Assembly: GCF_001583495.1 (NCBI RefSeq)
Contig: NZ_LQAQ01000116.1
Location: forward strand, 62,001-126,000
Length of the DNA stretch: 64,000 nucleotides
Direction of reading: 5' to 3'
DNA from: Flammeovirga sp. SJP92
GTDB lineage: Bacteria; Bacteroidota; Bacteroidia; Cytophagales; Flammeovirgaceae
In this document: piece by piece, positions 45,467 to 54,710 of the stretch
Layout: each line of letters starts with the position of its first letter
How positions within the stretch are numbered: the stretch's first letter is position 1
Made by a program: the position numbers and the translations under genes
Notes under the pieces: generated by a model
Database searches by the model: none
The model's input: the letters and a program-made list of their open reading frames with translations, nothing else
What the model was told of the DNA's origin: nothing

Positions 45467-45934
45467 ACTAAACCAAAAAAATGTAGATGAACGAAAGTTA
45501 AACATTTTTTTGTCGATTATAGGATTATTTTGTGTTTAAATACCAAGTTGGATACAAATCAGCATTTAAAAATACTATAAATATGGCGCTATATAGCTAC
45601 TTGTGGTCATTTTTGTAAAAAGTATTGATTTGTACTATAAATTGATTTTGAAAAATATTTTACTTCTAAAAAAGACGTTATTTTAAGTATAAATTCAACC
45701 TTGAGTTAAACTACCTGCTTTGTAAGTGAGTTCAACCGGTAGAGGAGTTAATTTTTATATAATTTTGAATGTAGTGATCAATTTATTTTAATTCTAGCCC
45801 TTTTTCTGTCATTTAAACCATAAAATAGTGAAACAGATTAGATTATGTTTGTTTTTGGTTGCTTTTTTGAGTAATAAGTGTCTTGAATCATTTTTCTTTG
45901 AAACTTATATTTTTTCAGATTAACTATTAATTAA
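45467..45934. promoter_or_regulatory. Divergent promoter region
   Basis: A 468-bp AT-rich gap between the hybrid regulator (minus) and the sulfatase (plus). It must hold both promoters, but no Bacteroidota -33/-7 pair or AraC-type direct repeat could be picked with confidence. Confidence 0.4.
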
Positions 45935-47476
45935 ATGAAGCTGAAGCAACAACTATTGGGAGGAATATTACTACTCCTTTTATGTGGATGTGACGTTACC
46001 CATCAGAAGACTACTGATACCGTCAAAATTAAACAACCAAACATACTTTGGATCTTTGTAGAAGATCTTTCTCCTTACCTTGGATGCTATGGAGATTCTA
46101 TCAATAAAAATCACACTCCTGCCTTGGATCAGCTAGCAGAAGAAGGAGTTCTCTTTGAGCGGGTGTATGCAACAGCACCGGTTTGTTCGGCCTCAAGGTC
46201 AGCTATGATCACTGGCAAAATGCAAACCACCACAGGAACACATCAACACAGAAGTAGTAGAACTACAGATGGAGAAGTGGTGCCTGAAGCACTGAGAATT
46301 TATCTTCCAGATTACATACAGAAAACAGTCCCAGAACTTATGAGTGAGGCAGGTTATTTTACTTTTAATAGCGGAAAAGATGACTACAATTTCCACTATG
46401 ACCGCAGAGCATTATACACCGTAGGCACTGAAGAAAATTACCAAGCCGGAATGAACGGCTGGCAGGGAAATAAGTCAAGACACTACATGTCGCTGACAGA
46501 GGATACTTGGAATGCTCGAGAGGATAAAGATCAACCTTGGTTTGGACAGATTGAATTGAAAGGAGGAAAGACCAGGGGGACAGACCATATCAGAAGTGGA
46601 GAAGTATTGGGTGTAAATGACGTTCCATTGCCTCCTTATTTTCCAGATGTTGAAAGTCACAAGAAAGCTTGGGTACAACATTACAATGCTATCCGAAGTA
46701 CAGATGCTGAAGTGGAGGAAATCCTAGAACAATTGGATGATGATGATGAATTGGAAAATACAATTATTTTCTTTTTCTCTGATCATGGCAGTAACACTTC
46801 TTTGCGTCATAAACAATTCTGTTATGAAGGAGGGGTGCATGTGCCACTGATCATTAAAGGAAATCATCCCGATTTGAAAGCCAAGCTTCGCAGAAATGAC
46901 TTGGTTTCAACATTGGATATTTCTGCTACCACCTTAGCTATTGGAGGTGTAGAGATACCAGATTATTTTGACGGACAAAACCTCTTGGATAGTGCTCAAA
47001 AGGCAAGAAAATACGTGGTCAGTGCTCGTGATCGCTGTGATTTTACCATTGACAGAATTCGAACGCTTAGAACAGACCAATACCGCTATATCCGTAATTA
47101 TTTTCCAGAAAGATCCATGATGCAAGCCAGCTACCGCGACCGACAGCCTATGGTAAAAGATATGCACCGCCTTCATGAAAATGGAAAGCTGACCGATTAC
47201 CAAGAGGAACATTGGTTTGGTGCAAGACCGAAGGAAGAACTATACGATATAGAGGCAGACCCGCATCAGATGAATAACTTAGCGTTGGATAAAGATTACA
47301 ATGATATTCTTTTGAAGCATAGAACCAAACTCAATAAGTGGATCAGAAAAACAAAAGACCAAGGAGAAACCCCTGAAGACACCCTTCAACTCAAAGCCAC
47401 TTATGAACTATGGAAAGACAGGGCTGTTTTCAAAAATGCAGAGGTGAACCCTGAGTACAATCAGTTTATGAATTAG
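45935..47476 (+). CDS. Formylglycine-dependent sulfatase lipoprotein
   Basis: A 513-residue sulfatase (S1 family) with a lipobox (LLLCGC, Cys at about 19), so it is membrane anchored. The active site includes ILWIFVEDLSPYLGCYG and the maturation motif C84-S-A-S-R, the alanine variant that is also processed to formylglycine. FFFSDHGSNTSLRHKQ supplies further ligands. It is probably regulated by the adjacent divergent hybrid regulator and removes sulfate from the locus substrate. A terminator follows. Confidence 0.9.
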   Translation: MKLKQQLLGGILLLLLCGCDVTHQKTTDTVKIKQPNILWIFVEDLSPYLGCYGDSINKNHTPALDQLAEEGVLFERVYATAPVCSASRSAMITGKMQTTTGTHQHRSSRTTDGEVVPEALRIYLPDYIQKTVPELMSEAGYFTFNSGKDDYNFHYDRRALYTVGTEENYQAGMNGWQGNKSRHYMSLTEDTWNAREDKDQPWFGQIELKGGKTRGTDHIRSGEVLGVNDVPLPPYFPDVESHKKAWVQHYNAIRSTDAEVEEILEQLDDDDELENTIIFFFSDHGSNTSLRHKQFCYEGGVHVPLIIKGNHPDLKAKLRRNDLVSTLDISATTLAIGGVEIPDYFDGQNLLDSAQKARKYVVSARDRCDFTIDRIRTLRTDQYRYIRNYFPERSMMQASYRDRQPMVKDMHRLHENGKLTDYQEEHWFGARPKEELYDIEADPHQMNNLALDKDYNDILLKHRTKLNKWIRKTKDQGETPEDTLQLKATYELWKDRAVFKNAEVNPEYNQFMN

Positions 47477-47550
47477 GGGGGATAAAATTTTTACCCCTTT
47501 TCTCAAATCAATTTTATATTAAAACTGCTATTCCTACTTTATAGCATTCT

Positions 47551-47588
47551 AGAAAGACTTTTCAAGCAATTGAAAGGTCTTTTTTTTG
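47551..47588 (+). terminator. Rho-independent terminator of the sulfatase gene
   Basis: Stem GAAAGACTTTTCAA / TTGAAAGGTCTTT with a 4-base loop, running into a T8 tract. Confidence 0.8.
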
Positions 47589-47979
47589 TAAATGTCACTT
47601 CTTGAAACCTCTTCAAAACATAAATGCAAAAAATTGAAACATAACTACAACTCTGTGATCAGGAAAAATAATACTTTCGTAAAGTGTTAGAAATTAGTTG
47701 ATTGTGTTTGCTATTAGAAGGTGAAAATGCTACTTACTTCAAAAAAAGTGACAAAACATTTCACTTGTGGAAATTAGTTTTTGGTTCCCTTCGCTCATTG
47801 TACTTTTGATAATAAGAAATAACACAATTATCATACTTTTCATCCAATTTTTAGATCTATAAAGATCTCTTTGCTACAGTTGGAATCGGATGTGTATATC
47901 AACCACTAACTTAATGAAGTCTTTTGACTATGACTCTGATTAATTGGTACGCATTCGTTCTAAGATTATCTCACATATC
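47589..47979. other. Non-coding stretch
   Basis: No ORF, hairpin or repeat copy recognised. It is likely to carry the promoter of the aminotransferase gene. Confidence 0.4.
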
Positions 47980-49497
47980 ATGACTTTAAAAACTATGGAA
48001 CATTTTTTTGCAAAATACCGAGAGGGAATTATTGGTCAGAATGAATATATTCAGACACCACACCATGATGCTATCCGAATTGTTTATGCTGATTGGACAG
48101 CGAGTGCCCGAATGTATCAACCCATAGAAACAAGGTTATTGCAAGATGTTCTTCCTTATGTTGCCAATACACATACTGATTCCAACTATACAAGTTCTAA
48201 AATGACTTATGCCTATCAGAAAGCAAAAGATATTATAAAAGCTCATGTTGGGGCTTCTGAAGATGACCTATTGATTTCTTCTGATGCTGGAATGACAGGC
48301 GTGATGAATAAACTGCAAAGGATTTTAGGATTTAGAGTGCATGAGTCTTTTAGTGATAAAATTGTATTGAAAGAAGAAGAAAAACCGGTGGTATTTGTTA
48401 CGCATATGGAGCACCATTCCAATCAGACTTCTTGGGAAGAGACCATTGCAGATGTAGTGGTGGTTCCCCCAGATGAGAAAGGGTTAGTTTCGGTTGAAAA
48501 TTTTAAAAAGTTTGTAGAATTATATGCACATCGAAAAGTAAAAATTGCATCAATTACTTCTTGTTCCAATGTAACGGGAATTTTTACTCCTTATATGGAA
48601 ATAGCAACATTGATGCATCAGTATGATGGTTTATGCTTTGTAGATTTTGCTACTTCGGCACCTTATGTAGATATCAATATGCACGAAGATGATCAGAAGG
48701 GAAGCTACCTTGATGCCATTTTCTTTTCTCCACATAAGTTTTTGGGAGGCCCTGGCACCACAGGGATTCTAGTATTCAATAAGAAACTTTACAAAAATGC
48801 CATTCCTGATAATGTTGGTGGTGGTATAGTAAAATGGTCCAATCCATGGGGTAAGCATCAGTTTGTCAAAGAAATTGAGGCAAGAGAAGATGCAGGTACA
48901 CCTCCTTTTCTGCAAACCATAAGAGTGGCAATGTGTACACAATTGAAAGAAGAAATGGGGGTAAGCAACATTTTGAAACGTGAAAGAGAAATCTTGGAAA
49001 TAATATGGGATTCACTGAAGGATATTTCAAACCTTCATGTACTTGCAGGAGAACATAAAAATAGATTGGGAGTTGTATCTTTTTACATTGATGACCTCCA
49101 CTATAATCTTGGGGTAAAAATACTTAACGATAGATACGGTGTACAGACAAGAGGAGGGTGTTCATGTGCGGGTACTTATGGTCATTATCTGCTCAATATA
49201 TCTGAAAGTCAATCTGAAAAAATAACAACAAAGATAGATCAGGGTGACTACTCTTTGAAGCAGGGCTGGATAAGACTTTCAATTCACCCTACACAAACCA
49301 ACGCCGAAATACTTTTCATAATGCATGCCATTAGAGAGCTTGCAAAAAATCATCATTATTGGAAACATGAGTACTTGGTAGACTACACTACAAATAAGGT
49401 CAGTCATATCAACAAACAAGCAGAAACAACATTAAAACAGAATGTGAATCAGTACTTCAACCAAACTTTTTCTGATGATATACTAAACTATGTTTAA
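47980..49497 (+). CDS. Aminotransferase class V / cysteine desulfurase-like protein
   Basis: A PLP enzyme of about 505 residues. The start is taken at 47980; 47995 is also possible, and the frame stays open back to 47944. Motifs are TSSKMTYAYQKAKDIIKAHVG, THMEHHSNQTSW with the PLP-stacking His, CFVDFATSAPYVDI, and the PLP lysine in SPHKFLGGPGTTG. The loop GGCSCAGTYG resembles the active Cys region of desulfurases. The chain is about 100 residues longer than SufS, and no Suf or Isc genes are adjacent, so the real substrate is uncertain. Confidence 0.85.
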   Translation: MTLKTMEHFFAKYREGIIGQNEYIQTPHHDAIRIVYADWTASARMYQPIETRLLQDVLPYVANTHTDSNYTSSKMTYAYQKAKDIIKAHVGASEDDLLISSDAGMTGVMNKLQRILGFRVHESFSDKIVLKEEEKPVVFVTHMEHHSNQTSWEETIADVVVVPPDEKGLVSVENFKKFVELYAHRKVKIASITSCSNVTGIFTPYMEIATLMHQYDGLCFVDFATSAPYVDINMHEDDQKGSYLDAIFFSPHKFLGGPGTTGILVFNKKLYKNAIPDNVGGGIVKWSNPWGKHQFVKEIEAREDAGTPPFLQTIRVAMCTQLKEEMGVSNILKREREILEIIWDSLKDISNLHVLAGEHKNRLGVVSFYIDDLHYNLGVKILNDRYGVQTRGGCSCAGTYGHYLLNISESQSEKITTKIDQGDYSLKQGWIRLSIHPTQTNAEILFIMHAIRELAKNHHYWKHEYLVDYTTNKVSHINKQAETTLKQNVNQYFNQTFSDDILNYV

Positions 49498-49553
49498 TGC
49501 TTAGTCATTGACTAAAATTTTTTCATGACAGATAAATTAAATAACAAACAACG

Positions 49554-49994
49554 ATGGAAACTTTCATAAGAAAAACAAACGATGATATAAAGACGATAAA
49601 TATTTTTTGCTCATTTTTGGCAGGGGTCAACTTGATGGCCGTAGTAGGGTTTGATGTAGTATTTAGTTCCGCTATAAAATACATGGTGATCTGTGGAATA
49701 GGTGGGGCTTTATTTTTAATAGTCAGCTTAAGGAAAAAATATTTCTATTTGGACAAGATTTTAATTGAAGATGGAAATATAGTATTCAAAACAAGAATTT
49801 TATTTCTAACTCATAAAACTATTTGTCAGGTGGAGAACATTACAATCACAAGAACCTATTATTCTTTGGTATTAAGATGCTACAAACCTGACCGAAGTTA
49901 TGAAACAAGAAAGTTTAAATTATCATCCTCTAACTGGAAAAATTTAGACAGTTTAGAAAGGTTAATCATGAATTCTAAATCAGGGTTAAGATGA
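49554..49994 (+). CDS. Small two-TM protein, paralogue A
   Basis: A 146-residue protein with a hydrophilic N-terminus, two transmembrane helices (about 18-60) and a cytoplasmic beta-rich tail (YLDKILIEDGNIVFKT, KFKLSSSNW) that could be a bacterial PH-like domain. It is closely related over its whole length to the protein at 58230. It lies 56 bp after the aminotransferase gene. Function unknown. Confidence 0.65.
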   Translation: METFIRKTNDDIKTINIFCSFLAGVNLMAVVGFDVVFSSAIKYMVICGIGGALFLIVSLRKKYFYLDKILIEDGNIVFKTRILFLTHKTICQVENITITRTYYSLVLRCYKPDRSYETRKFKLSSSNWKNLDSLERLIMNSKSGLR

Positions 49995-50127
49995 TGATAC
50001 TTTTATATGATATTGTTAAAGTAACAAAGAGCAATTCATTCATTTTTTCTTGAAACAAATCCCTTTAGCTGTTGTTTATGTTTTATGGTAAAATAAAGAG
50101 CTAGTAGTGTTTTTTTAATAAAATTTA

Positions 50128-50152
50128 TTTAGTGCGATAGTGTCGCATAAAC
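50128..50152. promoter_or_regulatory. Imperfect palindrome upstream of the LCIB-like gene
   Basis: TTTAGTGCGA and TCGCATAAAC form an inverted repeat of 10 bp with two mismatches, 69 bp before the start codon. The following TATATTTAC looks like a Bacteroidota -7 element (TAnnTTTG). It is a candidate operator. Confidence 0.35.
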
Positions 50153-50220
50153 TAAAAAATAGCTTATATTTACTTAGCTAATACAATACTTTTAATATCT
50201 CATAAATAACAAATAAAAAA

Positions 50221-50934
50221 ATGCTTCAAAGAAAATTTGATAAAATCGTTAAGGCAGAGTTTCCAAATGCAAAAGATGCGAAGGATACTTCAATTCACTA
50301 TTTAGGAAAAATGCAGATTGATCATCAGCTTGATGTCTCAAAAGTACTGATGGCCACTTCTGTTTGCTCTGACGATATCAACGTACCTTCTACTACTTTT
50401 TTTAACGTACTTTTTGGACCATTTGTAATGGGCGGACTCGGAGGTATTCCGTTTGTAGGTAAAACAGGTATGACGGCTTTTGCACATCATATTCCTGATG
50501 ATGGAAGCGCTTTTATTTTCTATGGCCCACATATTGGTATCACATTGGAAGGTGAATTGGGTAAAATGTACAGACCAAGAATGGAGGAGACAGGAAATTC
50601 TTGTGGAGCATTGATGCTGGCTTTAAGTCGTTTGGAAAATGAATCTTATGCACCAACTATGAGTGATGATGATTACCAACAAATGAAACTGGAGGAAAGC
50701 TTACTTCCTTACAGAGAACAAATAATGGCTGCTGAAAATAAATCAAAAGCAATCACTGAAGCGACTTATGAGATTATAGATAAAAAAGTGCATGAGTATT
50801 TGAAAGCTTGCAAAGATGAATTTCATGTGGATAAAGTAACTTTGCTAGGTGGTATAGTCATCAATACGGATTATGGTTTAGATGATTATTTTGATGCTAG
50901 AAACTTTGAAGTAATTGACTTAACAACACTTTAA
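50221..50934 (+). CDS. LCIB-family (theta-type) carbonic anhydrase homologue
   Basis: A 237-residue soluble protein that matches the LCIB family, known from the carbon-concentrating mechanism of algae and shown in some members to be a zinc carbonic anhydrase. Motifs are C49-S-D-D-I-N, LGGIPFVGKTGMTAFAHH (His89/His90), PHIGITLEGELGKMYRP and SCGALM (Cys128). Cys49, His89 or His90 and Cys128 are plausible zinc ligands. There is no signal peptide, so it should act in the cytosol, interconverting CO2 and bicarbonate. Single gene with its own terminator. Confidence 0.82.
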   Translation: MLQRKFDKIVKAEFPNAKDAKDTSIHYLGKMQIDHQLDVSKVLMATSVCSDDINVPSTTFFNVLFGPFVMGGLGGIPFVGKTGMTAFAHHIPDDGSAFIFYGPHIGITLEGELGKMYRPRMEETGNSCGALMLALSRLENESYAPTMSDDDYQQMKLEESLLPYREQIMAAENKSKAITEATYEIIDKKVHEYLKACKDEFHVDKVTLLGGIVINTDYGLDDYFDARNFEVIDLTTL

Positions 50935-50962
50935 TCGAAAACAGAAAAGTGCTACTATATTC

Positions 50963-50996
50963 TACCTCACCATTACCATGGTGAGGTATTTTTTTT
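50963..50996 (+). terminator. Rho-independent terminator of the LCIB-like gene
   Basis: Perfect 11-bp stem TACCTCACCAT / ATGGTGAGGTA with loop TACC and a T8 run. The stop codon is 30 bp upstream. Confidence 0.9.
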
Positions 50997-51233
50997 CTTT
51001 TATCTAAGAGAGAGGTGAGATATTAATTGTGAATTTTTATTCATTTATTTCTTTAAGCCAAGGTAATTACGTATAACATTGCATATATTGTATTAACGTG
51101 GTTCTATCCTTCAGGTAATAATAAAGAGGTAGAATCCCAAATTAACCAATAAATAACAATTAAATAATCTCCCAAACAGGCTATTAGCATTGGTTTAATA
51201 TCGATGTAGGTTGCTTGTAGGAGTCTATTAGTA

Positions 51234-52070
51234 ATGAGAGAAATTGAAATAACAGCCAATTCAAAACAATTATCAGCAACCTTATTTGAGGCAAATGAAC
51301 GCGATGTTTTATTGATTATCGCATCGGCCACAGGGGTAAAACAAGAGTACTATCAGAAATTTGCTCAGTTCATGTGTGAGCAGGGAGTATCAGTCATCAC
51401 GTTCGATTACAATGGTATTGGACGATCTTTGAAACAACCGATTCAACAAGTACGCAACAATGCATCGGATTGGGGGCGGAATGACTTAGAAAGTGTTATT
51501 CAATACGGCATACAGCATTTTCCTACTGCTCGAAAAGTCTTGCTAGGGCATAGTATTGGTGGACAGTTAATTGGACTTGCAAAGTCAGCCCCCAAAATAG
51601 ATAAAATATTGCTTGTAGCTTCTCAATCCGGCTATTGGAAATTTTGGCAGGGGTTTGAGAGAGTAAAAATGTGGTTCAATTGGTATGTTTTATTTCCAGT
51701 TTTGATAAGTACATTCGGTTATTTGTATTCCAAGAAAATCACAGGTATGGAAAACCTTCCAAGTAAGGTCGCCAATCAATGGAGAAATTGGGGCAAGCAC
51801 AGCAACTATATTTTGAGTGATCCATCTATTCAAGCCTTTTATTATGAAAAAATAAAATCAGCTATCACAGCTTACAGTATTGAAGATGACTTTTTTGCTC
51901 CAAAGGAAGCTGTTCAATGGATGACAAGGCAATATTCTCAAGCTCCTAAAAAAGAAGTGAGACTTACACTGGAAGACTTGAATACCTCTTCCATTGGGCA
52001 TTTTGGAGTATTTAAAGAAAAGTTTAGAGATACGATTTGGCCTCAATTTTTGAAAGAGATTAAGCACTAA
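51234..52070 (+). CDS. Alpha/beta hydrolase
   Basis: A 278-residue serine hydrolase. The nucleophile is Ser107 in GHSIGG, the acid probably the Asp in IEDDFFAP, and the base His in SIGHFGVF. The N-terminal part (ITFDYNGIGRS) fits the S33/monoacylglycerol lipase-like group. It has no signal peptide and the substrate is unknown. It converges with the Crp/Fnr-type regulator. Confidence 0.85.
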   Translation: MREIEITANSKQLSATLFEANERDVLLIIASATGVKQEYYQKFAQFMCEQGVSVITFDYNGIGRSLKQPIQQVRNNASDWGRNDLESVIQYGIQHFPTARKVLLGHSIGGQLIGLAKSAPKIDKILLVASQSGYWKFWQGFERVKMWFNWYVLFPVLISTFGYLYSKKITGMENLPSKVANQWRNWGKHSNYILSDPSIQAFYYEKIKSAITAYSIEDDFFAPKEAVQWMTRQYSQAPKKEVRLTLEDLNTSSIGHFGVFKEKFRDTIWPQFLKEIKH

Positions 52071-52144
52071 AGGGTTGATTGTTAGTGCTTCATGGTATTA
52101 TCAATGAATGGTCTACGATCAATCACTTTACTGTAAAGTATTTA

Positions 52145-52711
52145 TCAATCATATAACTTTTTCAAGGTTCTATTAAGGCTTCTTATGGTAATCCCTAGAT
52201 AAGAAGCCATATTTTCCTTTGATATAGCAATTTCCTGTTGCTCCTGTAACGCTAGAAGTTTACCTAAACTGTGCTCAATTGAATAAAGTTGTTGAAAAGA
52301 AGCCCGGCTGGAAGTATTGATAATTCTTTGTGCAAAAACATCCAATAAAATATTATTCAGCCTAAGATCTGTTTTGATCAGGTCTGTAAAATAATCCAAG
52401 GCTATGGCATAGGCAGTAACTTCTGTGATGACCTCAATACTGCATAGACAAGGAACTTTTCTTATAAATTCAACTTCACCAACAATTTCTCCCTCGCCCA
52501 AAAACTCAAATATATAGTCTTTATCATTTTCCTCAGTGAAATAACATTTTGTGATTCCGGTTTTAATAATGATCACTTTGGTAAGCTTCTCATCTTGGAA
52601 AAGGAGCTTTTGCCCAGGCTTATAGGTTTTGACAATGATTTTATCCTTACGTTCTTGTTGGGCATACAATTGCTCAATGTATTCTAAAAATGATTGATTT
52701 TTCCTTAACAT
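52145..52711 (-). CDS. Crp/Fnr-family transcription regulator
   Basis: About 188 residues from the start at 52711. The frame is open further upstream, but that part would overlap the divergent gene. A cyclic-nucleotide-type beta barrel (about 25-120, FEFLGEGEIVGEVEFI) is followed by a winged helix (ISKENMASYLGITIRSLNRT). The ligand is unknown and there are no Fe-S cysteines of the FNR type. It is divergent from the HAD gene, with 81 bp between the start codons, so it may regulate that gene and itself. Confidence 0.85.
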   Translation of the reverse strand: MLRKNQSFLEYIEQLYAQQERKDKIIVKTYKPGQKLLFQDEKLTKVIIIKTGITKCYFTEENDKDYIFEFLGEGEIVGEVEFIRKVPCLCSIEVITEVTAYAIALDYFTDLIKTDLRLNNILLDVFAQRIINTSSRASFQQLYSIEHSLGKLLALQEQQEIAISKENMASYLGITIRSLNRTLKKLYD

Positions 52712-52792
52712 ATCTCTGTTGGGACAAATGTCCTTTACTGTCTTTTCTCTTTTGCTGAATTTTGTTCCATCAAAAAAGATAAGCATAAAGAA

Positions 52793-53485
52793 ATGAAAAA
52801 TAACATAACAACAATAGCATTTGATGCAGATGATACATTGTGGATCAATGAACCTTATTTTCAAGAAGCTGAAAATCAATTCTGTGAATTACTGAAAGAG
52901 CTGATGCCAAAAGAGAAATTATCTCAAGAGCTCTTTAAAACAGAAATGAAAAATCTATCGCTTTATGGATATGGAGTGAAAGGTTTTATGCTATGCATGA
53001 TTGAAACGGCCAATCGTATCTCTGAGCAAGCCCTTCCTCTGCATATCATAAATAAAATAATTGAAATTGGACAAGATCTTTTAAATCAACCTATTGTTCT
53101 TCTTGATGGAGTGAAAGAAACCTTGGAGCTGTTGAAAGATGATTATAAATTGATTGTGGCCACCAAAGGTGATTTACTAGACCAAGAACGAAAGTTGAAG
53201 CATTCTGGCCTAGAGCATTACTTTCATCATATTGAAATAATGAGTGAAAAAAAAGAGATTGATTATCAAAAACTATTACAGCATCTTGACTGTCCGCCAG
53301 AGAATTTCTTGATGTTGGGCAATTCTGTAAAATCTGATATTATTCCTGTACTGGAGATCGGTGGTTTTGCTGGACATATTCCATTTCATACTACTTGGGC
53401 CCATGAACAGCATGAAAGTGATTTGTCACATCAGAATTTTATGCATTTAAATTCAATTAAAGAGATTATTACTCTATTAAAATAG
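52793..53485 (+). CDS. HAD-superfamily hydrolase
   Basis: A 230-residue phosphatase-like protein with motif I D11-A-D13-D-T, motif II in LIVATKGD and motifs III/IV in MLGNSVKSDIIP. The helical cap between residues about 20 and 90 is of the C1 type. The substrate is unknown. It is divergent from the Crp/Fnr-type gene and ends in a bidirectional hairpin. Confidence 0.88.
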   Translation: MKNNITTIAFDADDTLWINEPYFQEAENQFCELLKELMPKEKLSQELFKTEMKNLSLYGYGVKGFMLCMIETANRISEQALPLHIINKIIEIGQDLLNQPIVLLDGVKETLELLKDDYKLIVATKGDLLDQERKLKHSGLEHYFHHIEIMSEKKEIDYQKLLQHLDCPPENFLMLGNSVKSDIIPVLEIGGFAGHIPFHTTWAHEQHESDLSHQNFMHLNSIKEIITLLK

Positions 53486-53498
53486 TAAGAGTGTTGCA

Positions 53499-53534
53499 GA
53501 GGTGATTTCTATTTTACTGAATAGAAATCACCTC
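53499..53534. terminator. Bidirectional terminator hairpin
   Basis: A perfect 15-bp inverted repeat, GAGGTGATTTCTATT / AATAGAAATCACCTC, with a 6-base loop, between two converging genes. Confidence 0.75.
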
Positions 53535-53563
53535 ATACACTTCTTTTCTCACTCTTTTCTCTC

Positions 53564-54100
53564 TCATACCTCTTCCATCGTAAAAACTCCTGCCAAAGCT
53601 TTCGTTTCAATGTCTTTTGCGAAGAGAGGAGTTTCCTCATTGATATGAAGCTGGAATGGTGTTTCCTGAGGATCAATGTCTTTTGTTAGCTCATGAGTGG
53701 CTTGAATAAATTGTTCATTTTCAGTTTCCGAAATCACTTTACATGTGAGTAAACAGGTGTTATCATCTATTTTATCAAGTTTCAACTCCCAAGTGATTTG
53801 CAGTATTACATAATTGACATCATCCAGCCAAAGTGTAGTATTGGGTGAGACCGTTAACACTCTGTCTTTTTCAGAAATTGTTTCTATGTAGTGTTGTACC
53901 ATAAAATACCCTGCTACATTTTCTACATTCATGGACACTCTTTTACCTGAAGGTAATTGTCCTTGAGCTGCACTTTGATGTCCAGATGAACAGGCTGCAT
54001 ATTCTTCAGCAGTAATATTAAAGAGCCATTCTGAAATATTGATACTGTCAATGTTCGCATTAATAATAGCTTGTGCTGTTGCTTCTCCTAATTTTGTCAT
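53564..54100 (-). CDS. Hypothetical protein in an operon with a SnoaL-like protein
   Basis: A 178-residue soluble protein, mostly beta with a helical N-terminus; it looks like a compact ligand-binding fold but I cannot name the family. It follows the SnoaL-like gene after 30 bp and both are divergent from an HxlR regulator, so all three probably form one regulated unit. Confidence 0.6.
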   Translation of the reverse strand: MTKLGEATAQAIINANIDSINISEWLFNITAEEYAACSSGHQSAAQGQLPSGKRVSMNVENVAGYFMVQHYIETISEKDRVLTVSPNTTLWLDDVNYVILQITWELKLDKIDDNTCLLTCKVISETENEQFIQATHELTKDIDPQETPFQLHINEETPLFAKDIETKALAGVFTMEEV

Positions 54101-54130
54101 GATGATTAATATTTGAAGGTAAAAGAATGT

Positions 54131-54610
54131 CTAGAAATAGGTATTTTCGTTTTTGAATTTTCCGCCAACCATCCAGAAATAGAATCTCATTTGACCGTGA
54201 ATAGGCTGTACTGCATCCCAATGTTCAGTGATTTTACCATTTTCCACTTTCCATACATCTATAATATTCAATCCCTTTTGTGGATTACCTCGGTGTTTAA
54301 CATCATTAGTAGCATGAGAGTGAACCGTAACGTGTTCTCCATCGACATAGATATGCTTCACATCGTACATGTAGTCAGGATATGTTTTCGCAAAATCAGA
54401 AACTACCTCCAATACGCCTGTTAGACCATCCACCATACTCTGATTGTGCTGTTTGTAAGGATGGTTTCCATATGTTTTTCTGATGTAATCAAAGTCATGA
54501 TCATTCATTAAGTGTTGTACAAAGTCAACTACTATAGTAGCATTCTCTACTTCTTGTGCTGTCCATGTTGACTTTTGATACTGCTGTAAATCAATTTTTT
54601 GCGTTTCCAT
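54131..54610 (-). CDS. SnoaL-like (NTF2 fold) protein
   Basis: A 159-residue protein of the SnoaL/NTF2-like superfamily. Typical blocks are VVDFVQHLMNDHDFDYIRKT, HNQSMVDGLTGVLEVV and VHSHATNDVKHRG, followed by IIDVWKVENGKITEHWDAVQ, the family end signature. Members bind or convert small hydrophobic ligands. It is the first gene of the unit read away from the HxlR gene. Confidence 0.85.
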   Translation of the reverse strand: METQKIDLQQYQKSTWTAQEVENATIVVDFVQHLMNDHDFDYIRKTYGNHPYKQHNQSMVDGLTGVLEVVSDFAKTYPDYMYDVKHIYVDGEHVTVHSHATNDVKHRGNPQKGLNIIDVWKVENGKITEHWDAVQPIHGQMRFYFWMVGGKFKNENTYF

Positions 54611-54646
54611 TTTTACTTTATTAAAAGGTTTTTAAATAAATAATCT

Positions 54647-54702
54647 TTAACTTGCATTTTGCAATCTTTTACAAACATAAAGCATTAACTTGCATTTTAC
54701 AA
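54647..54702. promoter_or_regulatory. Two direct repeats, candidate HxlR operators
   Basis: TTAACTTGCATTTTGCAA (54647-54664) recurs as TTAACTTGCATTTTACAA (54685-54702), differing at one base, 38 bp apart. The first contains the palindrome TTGCATTTTGCAA. They sit between the divergent SnoaL-like and HxlR genes; the second ends 8 bp before the HxlR start codon. Confidence 0.7.
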
Positions 54703-54710
54703 GCTATAAA

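Noticed and set aside
47980-49497. SufS cysteine desulfurase assignment
   Set aside because: The fold and PLP lysine fit, but the protein is longer than SufS and no Suf genes are near, so only the superfamily is called.
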